NCBI RefSeq assembly: GCF_003219795.1
Contig: NZ_QJVC01000013.1
Span: forward strand, 1-64,000
Direction: 5' to 3'
Source: Arthrobacter psychrolactophilus
Lineage (GTDB): Bacteria; Actinomycetota; Actinomycetes; Actinomycetales; Micrococcaceae
Length of the DNA: 64,000 nt
Made by a program: the position numbers and the translations under genes. Shown piece by piece: positions 18,288 to 26,811 of this stretch. A model generated the notes under the pieces. That model did not search any database. It had not been told where the DNA came from and saw only the letters and a list, made by a program, of their open reading frames with translations. The number at the start of each line of letters is the position of its first letter. Position 1 is the stretch's first letter.

Positions 18288-19775
18288 ATGAAATCCACTT
18301 TTGATTCTGGCCCGCAGTCCACGTCAACGTCCGACGCCGAGTCCCCGGCTTCCGCGCTCAGCCCCGGTGAGCGAATCAAGACGTTAGTGATTTTGGGGGC
18401 CTCGGGTGATCTGACCGGCCGACTTTTGCTTCCTGGCGTGGCCAAGTTGATTGCTTCGGGCCGCGCCCCGGGCCTGAAACTTGTCGGTGCTGGCAATGAT
18501 GCGTGGCCGGCGCAGCAATGGCAAGACCGGCTGACCGAGAGCTTCGCCGACGCGCTTGCCCCGGGTGGCGTGTCAACAGCGGACGGAATCGCCGAGCTGA
18601 AAAGCGTCCAGGCGGACAGCACCTACCACCAGCTCGACGTCACGGCCAAGGGCGTTCTCGGCACCTTCCTGAAGACTGTCGAGGGGCCCGTTGCCCTGTA
18701 CTTTGCCCTGCCGCCCGCCGTCAGCCAGAAGGCCTGCGAGATTCTCTCCACGGAGGATCTGCCGGCTGGCACCCGTTTGGTCATGGAGAAGCCGTTTGGC
18801 TCCAGCACCGAATCGGCACAGGATCTCAACGCGACCCTGGCCAAGCTGGTTCCCGAGGACCACATTCACCGCGTGGATCATTTCTTAGGCAAATCCACGG
18901 TTCTAAACATCATGGGCCTGCGTTTTGCCAACAGGTTGTTGGAGCACTCCTGGAACCGCGACCACATTGAAAAGGTAGAGATTGTCTTTGACGAGCCGCT
19001 GACACTGGAAAACCGTGCGCGTTATTACGACCACGCCGGGGCCGGTCGCGACATGATTCAAAGCCACCTGTTGCAGATCATGGCCATCATGGCGATGGAG
19101 CCGCCAGCCACCCTCGATGAAGAGGATGTGCGCTCCAATATTGCCGCCGTGCTGCGGGCCAGCAATGTGGGCGAGGGCGCCGATCTGGAGCGGTACACCC
19201 GCCGTGCCCGTTACACCGCCGGCACCATCGCGGATCGGGCCGTGCCCAACTACCTCGATGAGGAGGGAGTGGATCCTGCCAATGGCACCGAGACGTTGGC
19301 CGAAGTGGAGGTCTTTGTCAGCAACTGGCGTTGGGCCGGGGTTCCCTTCATCCTGCGATCCGGCAAAGCCTTGGGTCGCGCCCGCAAGGAGGCTGTCGTG
19401 ACCTTTAAACCTGTCCCGCATCTGCCCCTTGGCTTCAAGGGCACGGACTCCCCCACACGCCTGCACATTGGTTTCGGCCCGGAAACCCTCACCCTGGATT
19501 TGGATGTCAACGGCCCCGGCGATCTCTTCACGCTGGACCGCGTCCAGCTACAGGCCTCGCTGGCCAGCGATCCGCTCCTGCCTTATGGAGAAGTGCTCGA
19601 CGGCGTACTCAGCGCCGATCCGCTCCTGTCCGTCCGCGGCGACACGGCCGAGGAATGCTGGCGCATTGTGGAACCCACCTTCGCGGCATGGAAGGCCAAC
19701 GAGGTTCCCCTGGAGGACTACCCGGCAGGTTCCCTCGGCCCGGATAACTGGTCCACCAGCAACGACGAGAGCTGA
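18288..19775 (+). CDS. zwf: Glucose-6-phosphate 1-dehydrogenase
   Basis: A 495-residue dehydrogenase producing NADPH and 6-phosphogluconolactone. The nucleotide-binding motif VILGASGDLTGRLLLPGVAKL, the MEKPFG lysine segment and FVSNWRWAGVPFILRSGKAL are clear. The active-site block reads RVDHFLGKS, where the usual family signature is RIDHYLGKE; the catalytic His is kept. A GTG three bases upstream is an alternative start. It is isolated from opcA, gnd or tal genes, so it may be a second paralogue rather than the main pentose-phosphate copy. Confidence 0.92.
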   Translation: MKSTFDSGPQSTSTSDAESPASALSPGERIKTLVILGASGDLTGRLLLPGVAKLIASGRAPGLKLVGAGNDAWPAQQWQDRLTESFADALAPGGVSTADGIAELKSVQADSTYHQLDVTAKGVLGTFLKTVEGPVALYFALPPAVSQKACEILSTEDLPAGTRLVMEKPFGSSTESAQDLNATLAKLVPEDHIHRVDHFLGKSTVLNIMGLRFANRLLEHSWNRDHIEKVEIVFDEPLTLENRARYYDHAGAGRDMIQSHLLQIMAIMAMEPPATLDEEDVRSNIAAVLRASNVGEGADLERYTRRARYTAGTIADRAVPNYLDEEGVDPANGTETLAEVEVFVSNWRWAGVPFILRSGKALGRARKEAVVTFKPVPHLPLGFKGTDSPTRLHIGFGPETLTLDLDVNGPGDLFTLDRVQLQASLASDPLLPYGEVLDGVLSADPLLSVRGDTAEECWRIVEPTFAAWKANEVPLEDYPAGSLGPDNWSTSNDES

Positions 19776-19844
19776 CAGCCCGCCACTGCTGGCCCCGTTG
19801 TGTCCCAGTGATGAGGGGCAGGAAATGCCATAGCTGGGGGTTTT

Positions 19845-19904
19845 CGCTATAGCTGGGCATTCTCGCGATAGCGCGGCCTATAGCGAGAATGCCCACCTAT
19901 AGCG
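19845..19904. repeat. Two-tier inverted repeat (CTATAG element)
   Basis: Outer arms CGCTATAG (19845-19852) and CTATAGCG (19897-19904) flank inner arms GGGCATTCTCGC (19855-19866) and GCGAGAATGCCC (19883-19894). It lies between convergent zwf and glnK, separate from the terminator at 19944-19996. It resembles a REP-type element more than a plain terminator, as no T-tract follows. Confidence 0.6.
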
Positions 19905-19943
19905 CTTTTGGGTGGAGGGGCTGCTTGAGCGCCCTTTAAGCGA

Positions 19944-19996
19944 ACGACGGCGGCACCCAAGGTGAGAAAATTACTCACCTTGGGTGCCGTCGTCGT
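19944..19996. terminator. Terminator of the amtB-glnK operon
   Basis: Perfect 15-bp inner stem GGCACCCAAGGTGAG/CTCACCTTGGGTGCC around a 7-base loop, extended by ACGACG/CGTCGT arms. It lies 35 bp after the glnK stop. Confidence 0.75.
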
Positions 19997-20030
19997 ACTT
20001 TGAGGTGGCCCCAGTGGTCCGTGAAGTGCT

Positions 20031-20369
20031 TTAGATCGCTGCTACTCCGCGTTCGCCGGTGCGGACTCGAACGGCTTCGTAGACCTCGATCATCCAGACC
20101 TTGCCATCGCCGGCGGTGCCGGTGTTGGAGCTGGCGACGATGATGTCCATGAGGTCGTACGCCTGCTCGTCGCTGGCGAGGACCTCGATGCGGATCTTCG
20201 GGTGCAGATCTACCGTGTATTCAGCCCCACGGTAAACCTCGGTGTGGCCACGCTGACGTCCATAACCGTGGGCGCCGCTGACTGTCAGGCCCTGAACGCC
20301 GTAGCTTTCGAGAGCGTTGCGAACTTCGTCAAGTTGTTCGGGGCGGATGATCGCGGTAATGAGTTTCAT
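20031..20369 (-). CDS. glnK: P-II family nitrogen regulatory protein
   Basis: A 112-residue P-II trimer subunit. The T-loop contains GYGRQRGHTEVYRGAEY, with the modifiable Tyr at position 51 as in other family members; TGTAGDGKVWMIEV is the B-loop nucleotide-binding motif and the C-terminal RTGERG is standard. P-II proteins sense 2-oxoglutarate and ATP/ADP and block AmtB when nitrogen is plentiful. Its start overlaps the amtB stop by 4 bp, which supports the GlnK role. Confidence 0.96.
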   Translation of the reverse strand: MKLITAIIRPEQLDEVRNALESYGVQGLTVSGAHGYGRQRGHTEVYRGAEYTVDLHPKIRIEVLASDEQAYDLMDIIVASSNTGTAGDGKVWMIEVYEAVRVRTGERGVAAI

Positions 20370-21727
20370 GCGTCTACCTTTGCTTCCGCGGAGGTTGAAC
20401 CCTTAGACACGGAGGTCGTGGGGAGTTTTTCAAGGAGTGGGGAGAAGCTACCGGAGTTGCGGCCACCCAAGTCATAAGCTGATTCTGCATGAACCGTGAC
20501 GTCAATGCCATCTGCTTCGTCTTGTTCGGAGACACGGAAGCCCATGGTCTTGTTGATGATCCAACCGATCACGAAGGCGATCACGAAGGAGTAGGCCAGG
20601 ACAGCGACGGCGCCGAGGGTCTGCTTGCCGAGGAGTTCAAGGCCACCACCGTAGAACAGGCCCTGGCCACCGGCAGGCGAGTTGGGATCGGCGGCAAACC
20701 CGATGAACAAGGTACCGACGATACCGCCGACAAGGTGCACACCGACAACATCGAGTGAATCATCGATCCCGAAGCGGTACTTCAGGCCAACGGCCAAGGC
20801 GCAGATGACACCGGCGATGAGGCCAAGAACGATCGACCATACGGGGGTCAAGGCGGAGCAGGCGGGGGTGATAGCGACCAAACCGGCGACGGCACCGGAT
20901 GCGGCACCCAAGGAGGTGGCGTGACCGTCGCGGAGCTTTTCAACCAAGAGCCAGCCCAAGATGGCAGCTGCCGGAGCGGCGAGCGTGTTGATCCAGGCGT
21001 AGGCTGCAACACCGTTGGCGCCGAGAGCGGAGCCGGCGTTGAAGCCAAACCAGCCGAACCAGAGCAGACCGGCACCGAGCATCACGAACGGGAGGTTGTG
21101 GGGGCGGTGGCTGGAATCCTTACCGAATCCCTTGCGCTTGCCGAGGATGAGAGCCAAGGCCAGGGCGGCTGCACCGGCGTTGATGTGAACAGCGGTACCA
21201 CCGGCAAAGTCAATAACACCCAGACCCTGACCGATCCAACCGCCGGTGGGGTTGCCGTCTGCGTCTTCGGTGAAGGAGAAGACCCAGTGAGCTACCGGGA
21301 AGTAAACAACGGTGACCCAGATAGCGGCGAAGAGCATCCAGGCACCAAACTTGGCGCGGTCTGCGATGGCACCGGTGATGAGGGCCACCGTGATGATGGC
21401 GAACACGGCCTGGAAACCAACGAAGGCAATTTCCGGGATCGTGCCCACGAGCGGCATGGTGTCGCCCGTGTCAAGAACTCCCTGGAGTCCAAACTTTTCG
21501 AAGGGGTTACCGAGGAGGCCGCCACCAATATCTTTACCAAACGTTGCAGAGTAACCAAAGAGGACCCAGAGTACGCCGACCAGGGCGATGGCACCGAAGC
21601 TCATCATCATCATGTTCAGCACACCCTTTGCCCGGGTCATGCCACCGTAGAAAAATGCTAGACCCGGAGTCATCAGCAGCACCAAGGATGCGGATGCTAG
21701 GACCCAAGCTGTATCGCCAGTATTCAT
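20366..21727 (-). CDS. amtB: Ammonium transporter
   Basis: A 453-residue Amt/Mep channel with about eleven membrane segments. Landmarks: LMTPGLAFFYGGMTRAKGVLNMMM near the N-terminus, AGGTAVHINAGAAALALALILGKRKG and the DVVGVHLVGGIVGT block; the twin His residues of the pore (in VHINAG and VHLVGG) are both present. The C-terminal cytoplasmic tail of about 50 residues would contact GlnK, encoded by the overlapping downstream gene. Confidence 0.96.
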   Translation of the reverse strand: MNTGDTAWVLASASLVLLMTPGLAFFYGGMTRAKGVLNMMMMSFGAIALVGVLWVLFGYSATFGKDIGGGLLGNPFEKFGLQGVLDTGDTMPLVGTIPEIAFVGFQAVFAIITVALITGAIADRAKFGAWMLFAAIWVTVVYFPVAHWVFSFTEDADGNPTGGWIGQGLGVIDFAGGTAVHINAGAAALALALILGKRKGFGKDSSHRPHNLPFVMLGAGLLWFGWFGFNAGSALGANGVAAYAWINTLAAPAAAILGWLLVEKLRDGHATSLGAASGAVAGLVAITPACSALTPVWSIVLGLIAGVICALAVGLKYRFGIDDSLDVVGVHLVGGIVGTLFIGFAADPNSPAGGQGLFYGGGLELLGKQTLGAVAVLAYSFVIAFVIGWIINKTMGFRVSEQDEADGIDVTVHAESAYDLGGRNSGSFSPLLEKLPTTSVSKGSTSAEAKVDA

Positions 21728-21835
21728 TAGGCTGGCCTTTCGTTGCGAGAGTTACTGCCGGCCGCCTCTTTGGGCCCGTGCAATGTGGACTCTTACAATG
21801 TTGGGTCCTGCGTGTTTCGCCATGAAGCTCAATAG

Positions 21836-21904
21836 ATTTCCGCCGCGTTACGTTTTTGGCCCCTATGTAAAGCTCCTGCGTCAGCTATGTTTCATGCGTG
21901 TTTC
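21836..21904 (-). promoter_or_regulatory. Possible GlnR-type boxes upstream of amtB
   Basis: Read on the minus strand, GAAAC-N6-GAAAC (21904-21889) and GTAAC-N6-GAAAT (21851-21836) resemble the half-sites of the actinobacterial nitrogen regulator GlnR (gTnAC-N6-GaAAC). They lie about 110-180 bp upstream of amtB. The spacing between the pairs is not canonical, so this is tentative. Confidence 0.35.
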
Positions 21905-21921
21905 GCGGCACATTCTGGCAC

Positions 21922-21951
21922 ACAAAAGGGCGCCCACAACGGTGGACGCCC
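21922..21951 (-). terminator. Rho-independent terminator of ftsY
   Basis: GGGCGTCCAC pairs (one G-U) with GTGGGCGCCC around a CGTT loop; TTTTGTG follows on the minus strand. It lies 17 bp after the ftsY stop. Confidence 0.75.
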
Positions 21952-21967
21952 TCGTGCAAAGCTCGAA

Positions 21968-23158
21968 TTACGCCAAAAGCGCGTCCACGAAGCTCTCGGC
22001 ATCGAACGGCGCCAAGTCATCGGGGCCTTCGCCCAAACCAACCAGCTTCACGGGTACGCCCAGCGTCTTCTGAATGGCCACGACAATGCCACCCTTAGCC
22101 GTGCCGTCCAGCTTGGTCAGGACAATACCGGTGATGTTCACAACCTCGGAAAAGACCTTGGCCTGCGTCAAACCGTTCTGCCCCGTGGTGGCATCCAGGA
22201 CCAGCAGCACCTCGTCCACAGTGGCCTGCTTTTCGATGACGCGCTTGACCTTGCCGAGCTCGTCCATGAGTCCCACCTTGTTCTGCAGGCGTCCGGCGGT
22301 GTCGATCATGACCACATCAACCTCCGCGTCGATGCCGGCCTTGACCGCCTCGAAGGCGACGGAGGCGGGGTCTGCCCCATCGACGTCGGACTTCACGGTG
22401 GGAACGCCCACGCGCGCACCCCAGGTGGCCAGCTGCTCTGCGGCGGCGGCACGGAAGGTATCGGCGGCACCGAGCAAGACGTCCTTGTCCTCGGCGACGA
22501 GCACACGGGCCAGCTTGCCAACCGTGGTGGTCTTACCAACACCGTTGACGCCAACCACCATGAGCACGGCCGGACGGTCGTCATGGCGGGTGATGTTCAG
22601 CGTGCGATCCATGGCGGGGTCGATCAGCTTGATGAGTTCCTCGCGGAGCATGGCCTGCACGTGCTCCGGGCTGCGCACACCCAAAACCTTCACGCGCTCG
22701 CGCAGGGTGTCCACGAGCTCCATGGTGGAATCCGTGCCGATGTCCGCCAGCAGCAGCGTCTCCTCGACCTCTTCCCACACGTCTTCATCGATCGTGTCGC
22801 GCGAGAGCAGGGCCAGCAGACCCTTACCGAGCGCATTGTTCGACTTCGCCAGGCGCTCCCGCAGGCGCACCAGGCGGCCCGCCACCGGGAGCGGGGTTTC
22901 CAGCGCCGGGGTGGTGGGAAGTTCGGCTTCCTCTTCTACGTCTTCGTCCGACGGCGGAGCCTGGGTTTCGGGGCGATCCGCCACCAGGGTGCCGCCACCG
23001 TGGGCGTCGGATTCCTCGAGAGGCGCCGGGTCATTGGCATCACGGGGGCCGGTGTAGTTCTGGCTGCTGCGACGGGCCTTCAGGAAGACCGGAATGAGCC
23101 CGCCGATAACGGCGAGCCCAACAACAATGGACAAGATGATGGGAAGAAGTTCATTCAC
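21968..23158 (-). CDS. ftsY: Signal recognition particle receptor FtsY
   Basis: A 396-residue SRP receptor. An N-terminal membrane segment (LLPIILSIVVGLAVIGGLIPVF) and an acidic linker precede the NG domain: VVGVNGVGKTTTVGKLA (G1), DTAGRLQNK (G3) and TKLDGTAKGG (G4). The start is GTG. It forms a GTPase pair with Ffh during co-translational targeting. It is divergent from the MFS gene with a 66-bp gap. Confidence 0.97.
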   Translation of the reverse strand: MNELLPIILSIVVGLAVIGGLIPVFLKARRSSQNYTGPRDANDPAPLEESDAHGGGTLVADRPETQAPPSDEDVEEEAELPTTPALETPLPVAGRLVRLRERLAKSNNALGKGLLALLSRDTIDEDVWEEVEETLLLADIGTDSTMELVDTLRERVKVLGVRSPEHVQAMLREELIKLIDPAMDRTLNITRHDDRPAVLMVVGVNGVGKTTTVGKLARVLVAEDKDVLLGAADTFRAAAAEQLATWGARVGVPTVKSDVDGADPASVAFEAVKAGIDAEVDVVMIDTAGRLQNKVGLMDELGKVKRVIEKQATVDEVLLVLDATTGQNGLTQAKVFSEVVNITGIVLTKLDGTAKGGIVVAIQKTLGVPVKLVGLGEGPDDLAPFDAESFVDALLA

Positions 23159-23224
23159 TCCCCCAGTCTCTCACGAGGGCCCGGGGCCGCCGGATTTACC
23201 CGCGTTGTGACAAACTCGTTGGTG

Positions 23225-24493
23225 ATGTCATTAACCAGCCCCGTATCCCCCGCTCCGCCCGCGGCGCCCCTGCCTCGCGAGATCAAGGTGCTCATTGTCG
23301 CCGCCTTTATGATCGCCATTGGCTTTGGCATCGTGGCCCCGGTATTGCCGCAATTTGCGCAAAGTTTTGATGTGAGCGTTACGGCGGCTGCCGTGGTGGT
23401 CAGCGCGTTCGCCTTCACCCGGCTGCTTTTCGCGCCCTTGAGCGGCTGGCTTGTGGAACGCGTGGGCGAACGACGCACCTATATTGTGGGCATTCTCATC
23501 GTCGCCGCGTCCTCGGCGGCCTGCGCCTTCGCCGGGAACTACTGGCAGCTGCTGCTCTTCCGCGGTCTGGGCGGTATTGGCTCCACGATGTTCACGGTGG
23601 CGGCCATGGGGCTGCTCATCAGAATGGCTCCCCCGCAGGCACGCGGCCGGGTGTCGAGCCTGTACTCGGGATCGTTCCTGTTGGGTAACATTGCCGGGCC
23701 TGCCGTGGGTGGGTTGCTCGCCGGGCTGGGTTTGCACCTGCCGTTCCTGGTCTACGCGGCCGCCCTGGTGTTGGTGGCGATCCTCGTGGCCACCATGTTG
23801 CCGGCCGCCCTCCCGGGCCAGGCACGCTCCTCGGCCGCCAAGCTTGTCCTGCCACTAAAGGAAGCCCTGGCCCTGCCGGCGTACCGGGCGGTGCTGACCT
23901 CGGGTTTCGCCAACGGCTGGTCGGCCTTTGGTATTCGCATGGCGCTCGTGCCGCTCTTTGCTACGGTAGCCCTGGGAGCCGGCCCGCAGGTGGCCGGCGC
24001 CTCGTTGGCCGTGTTCGCCATGGGAACGGGCCTCGCCCTGACGTTCTCGGGCAAGCTGGCCGATGCGTGGGGTCGCAAGCCCATGATTCTGGCCGGTTTG
24101 GCCGTCAACGGCATCGCGATGGGCGTCCTCGGATTCACCGGCAACGAGCTGTGGTTCTTCATCGTCTCCGCCCTGGCCGGTCTGGGCAGCGGCCTCATGG
24201 GTCCGGCTCAGCAGGCCACGGTGGCCGATGTCATCGGTAACGAACGCTCCGGTGGCAAGGTCCTGGCCACCTTCCAGATGAGCTCGGATCTTGGCGCCAT
24301 CATTGGCCCCATTGCCGCCGGTTTCCTCGTCGATGCCTTCTCCTACGGCCCGGCCTTCCTCATGGCCACGGCCGTGGCGTTCATCAGCTTCCTGTTCTGG
24401 CTGCCCGCGAAGGACACAAAACTGCTCTCCTCCCTCGACGTGGGTACCCTCAGACCAAAGGACGCAGGGCCGCAAGCGCCGCAGATCCCTTGA
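23225..24493 (+). CDS. MFS transporter, drug-efflux type
   Basis: A 422-residue major facilitator with twelve predicted membrane segments. The A-motif-like loop GWLVERVGERRTY after TM2 and its second-half copy GKLADAWGRKPM are clear, as is the TM5 motif-C region SFLLGNIAGPAVGGLLAG typical of 12-TM drug-proton antiporters. The start was placed at ATG 23225, because the frame upstream runs through antisense ftsY sequence. Its 3' end overlaps the convergent flavin reductase gene by 44 bp. Substrate unknown. Confidence 0.85.
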   Translation: MSLTSPVSPAPPAAPLPREIKVLIVAAFMIAIGFGIVAPVLPQFAQSFDVSVTAAAVVVSAFAFTRLLFAPLSGWLVERVGERRTYIVGILIVAASSAACAFAGNYWQLLLFRGLGGIGSTMFTVAAMGLLIRMAPPQARGRVSSLYSGSFLLGNIAGPAVGGLLAGLGLHLPFLVYAAALVLVAILVATMLPAALPGQARSSAAKLVLPLKEALALPAYRAVLTSGFANGWSAFGIRMALVPLFATVALGAGPQVAGASLAVFAMGTGLALTFSGKLADAWGRKPMILAGLAVNGIAMGVLGFTGNELWFFIVSALAGLGSGLMGPAQQATVADVIGNERSGGKVLATFQMSSDLGAIIGPIAAGFLVDAFSYGPAFLMATAVAFISFLFWLPAKDTKLLSSLDVGTLRPKDAGPQAPQIP

Positions 24494-24971
24494 CGGCGGC
24501 GGCCAGATCCACCAGCGCCTCCCCATGCAAGAGCGCTAGCTCGGCGGCCCGCCCGGCCGGCTGACCTTGGGCGTCGAAATCGTTGCCGGTGAAATACAGA
24601 TCCGGCGCCAACACCTGGGTGCCGAAGAATCCCGACAGCGTCGTGGACAGCTCGCGGGTACCCAAAAAGTGCTCCCCCGAGGCACCGGTCATGACGACCG
24701 CAACGGGCGTCCCCGCCAGCGGCTCGGCCCCGGCCTTGCGATCAATTCGCTCCAGTAGGGTCCGCAGGGCTGCCGTGTGCGTGGCCCGGTACGTGGGACT
24801 GCCAAGCACGACGGCGTCTGCCGCGGCAATGCGCGCCACCACCTCCGGGTGGTCATGGGTCAGGAACTCGGTTGCTGCTCCCCGCCCGGCCGCGCCGGCC
24901 AGGATGGTTTGGACGGCGGCCGCGGTTTTCCCCGGGCCGTACGGGCTGCCGTCGATGCCGAGAACCTTCAT
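24450..24971 (-). CDS. NADPH-dependent FMN reductase (SsuE-like)
   Basis: A 173-residue flavodoxin-like reductase: MKVLGIDGSPYGPGKTAAAV phosphate-binding loop, AVVLGSPTYRATHTAALRTLLER and PVAVVMTGASGEHFLG. This family supplies reduced FMN to two-component monooxygenases in sulfonate or sulfone use. Its ATG overlaps the upstream flavin reductase stop by 4 bp, and both follow a luciferase-like monooxygenase, so the three genes probably form one operon. The last 44 bp overlap the convergent MFS gene. Confidence 0.85.
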   Translation of the reverse strand: MKVLGIDGSPYGPGKTAAAVQTILAGAAGRGAATEFLTHDHPEVVARIAAADAVVLGSPTYRATHTAALRTLLERIDRKAGAEPLAGTPVAVVMTGASGEHFLGTRELSTTLSGFFGTQVLAPDLYFTGNDFDAQGQPAGRAAELALLHGEALVDLAAAVKGSAALAALRPLV

Positions 24972-25483
24972 GCCGCCGACCCCACGAGGGCTTCAAGCTG
25001 CGCCACTGTGGCGTAGGCACCCTTGTAAAACAGCAGGGGCTTGGCCTCGGCTCGCGCCTCCAACGAGCGCACGGAACCCACCACGATGGTGTGGTCGCCG
25101 CCGTCGTACTCTTGATGAAACTCGCAATCCACCCAGGCGAGGGCCTGGTCCAGGACCGGATTGCCCAGGGGCGAGAGGCTGTAGTTGACGCCGGCGAACT
25201 TGTCCGCGCCGGAGCGGGCGAACTGGGCTGAGAGGTGCTGGTGCTCGGCGGGCAGGATGTTGATGGTGAAGCGGCCCGTGGCGCGCAGCAGTGGCCAGCT
25301 CGAGGAGGTGCGGGCCGGGCTGAAGGTGACCAGGGCCGGGTCCAGCGAGAGCGAGGCGAACGACTGGCAGGTGAAGCCAGCGGGACCGTCGGGCGTCGTG
25401 GAGGTGATGATGGTCAGGCCCGTGGCGAAGTGGCCCAGGACGCTGCGGAGCTGCTGTGGGGTGACGGTCTTGGGGGCGGTCAT
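24968..25483 (-). CDS. Flavin reductase, HpaC/NtaB-like
   Basis: A 171-residue flavin reductase-like FMN-binding protein: LGHFATGLTIITSTTPDGPAGFTCQSFASLSLDPALV is the family core (conserved TxNSF/TCQSF segment), with FARSGADKFAGV and a C-terminal GDHTIVVGSVRSLE block. It would pass reduced FMN to a partner monooxygenase. It lies between a luciferase-like monooxygenase (128 bp upstream) and a second flavin reductase. Confidence 0.87.
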   Translation of the reverse strand: MTAPKTVTPQQLRSVLGHFATGLTIITSTTPDGPAGFTCQSFASLSLDPALVTFSPARTSSSWPLLRATGRFTINILPAEHQHLSAQFARSGADKFAGVNYSLSPLGNPVLDQALAWVDCEFHQEYDGGDHTIVVGSVRSLEARAEAKPLLFYKGAYATVAQLEALVGSAA

Positions 25484-25611
25484 GATGGTTCCTTTCGTGG
25501 CTGTTCACCTAGACAAGCACCTTGGCGTGGGGCGATTCAAGGGTTCTGCAACGCCAGGCAACACGGCTCAACAGCGCTCAACATGGCGTGGTGCGGCGTA
25601 ACAATCGGCCG

Positions 25612-26811
25612 CTAAAGCTGCAGCTTTTGCACGATCAATTCCATGCGCAGGTCCAGGTCGAGGCGGACGTCCTCAAGCTCGCCCACCTCGATGACGGGCA
25701 GCGTGTGCCGAGCGTCCGTGGCCGTGCCGGGGAGGCGTTGCGGCAGGGCGAGATGGCCGCGCAGGGTGCTGGCGGTGTAGTCCAGCGGGTACGCCCCGCG
25801 GCGCTGGAGTTCCGGGATCAGGTGATTGACGATCCCGGTCAGCTCGTCCTCGAAGAGCCACGGCATGACCATGAAACCATCCACGGCGCCGGTGCGGGAG
25901 AAGTCCAGCAACTGCTCGGCCACCGCGCGATAGGAGCCCACGAACGCCTTGGCGTCCAGGACCGACTCGGGCAATTGCTCCCTCATCCACAGCTCCTTCT
26001 CCACGGCTTCCTCGTGGGTGGGGGCCAGGATGAACGTCGCGGCCTGCAGGATCCTCACGTGATCGGCGCTGCGCCCGGCGGCCTGGATACTGGCGGAGAG
26101 GGTGCGTCGCACGGCGAGGGCCTCCTCGAGGCTGGCCGGCGGCGTGAGGATCACCTCGGCATAGGCGGCTGCCGTGGCACTGTCGTGAGGGGATCCGGCG
26201 TCGTGCATCACGACCGGACCACGACGTGTCACGGGCTGCCGCAGCGCGCCAAGGCCCACACTGTAGAGCTGGCCGTCGCGCTCAAAGGCACCCAGTGTTT
26301 CCACGGGCCCCGGCGGCTCCGTCTCCTGCGGAGTGGACCAGGCGCGCTGGGTGGCCGCGATGAGCGCGTGCCGGCCTGACGGCTCGCCCGCGTCCTGCTC
26401 CAGAGGCGATTCGCCATAGACGGCCCCGTCGGCCAGGATGTGCCACGCGGCCCGGCCTCCGGAGAGTTGGTCCAGGGAGGCGATGCGGGCGGTCAGATCG
26501 CCGGGCTCGTCATAGTCCGGGGCCGCCGCGACGACCACGCCGATGTGGGAGGTCACAGCGGTCAGCGCGGAGAGCAGGGTGGTGACGTCGTTGCTGCCGG
26601 CCGGATCCGTCGCGGCCACGGTTCCCGGATCGGAGCGCAGCCAGTAGCGCTCGTCCAGGGTCAGCAGCGAGAACAGGCCACGCTCGGCGGTTTGGGCAAT
26701 GGTGCGCAGCTCGTCAAAGCTCAGCTCCGCGGCCGGGCCCAGCACATTGACCCCGAAGTGCAGCTGACCGGTGGGGGTGAAAGCGGGGTGCGAGGTGTCA
26801 AGGTTGCTCAT
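25612..26811 (-). CDS. Luciferase-like (LLM) flavin monooxygenase 1
   Basis: A 399-residue member of the NtaA/SnaA/DszA group of FMNH2-dependent monooxygenases. Family blocks: TIAQTAERGLFSLLTLDER, LLSALTAVTSHIGVVV, ARIASLDQLSGGRAAWHI and the C-terminal GAVDGFMVMPWLFEDELTGIV followed by LIPELQRRGAYPLDYTASTL. The usual GRAxWNxVT reads GRAAWHILAD here, so substrate or flavin contacts may differ. The ATG at 26811 was chosen over one nine codons upstream. It is divergent from a binding-protein gene. Confidence 0.87.
   Translation of the reverse strand: MSNLDTSHPAFTPTGQLHFGVNVLGPAAELSFDELRTIAQTAERGLFSLLTLDERYWLRSDPGTVAATDPAGSNDVTTLLSALTAVTSHIGVVVAAAPDYDEPGDLTARIASLDQLSGGRAAWHILADGAVYGESPLEQDAGEPSGRHALIAATQRAWSTPQETEPPGPVETLGAFERDGQLYSVGLGALRQPVTRRGPVVMHDAGSPHDSATAAAYAEVILTPPASLEEALAVRRTLSASIQAAGRSADHVRILQAATFILAPTHEEAVEKELWMREQLPESVLDAKAFVGSYRAVAEQLLDFSRTGAVDGFMVMPWLFEDELTGIVNHLIPELQRRGAYPLDYTASTLRGHLALPQRLPGTATDARHTLPVIEVGELEDVRLDLDLRMELIVQKLQL

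Noticed and set aside
21887-23224. Apparent long N-terminal extension of the MFS transporter
   Set aside because: The extra 446 codons are antisense to ftsY and not membrane-like; the transporter begins normally at 23225.
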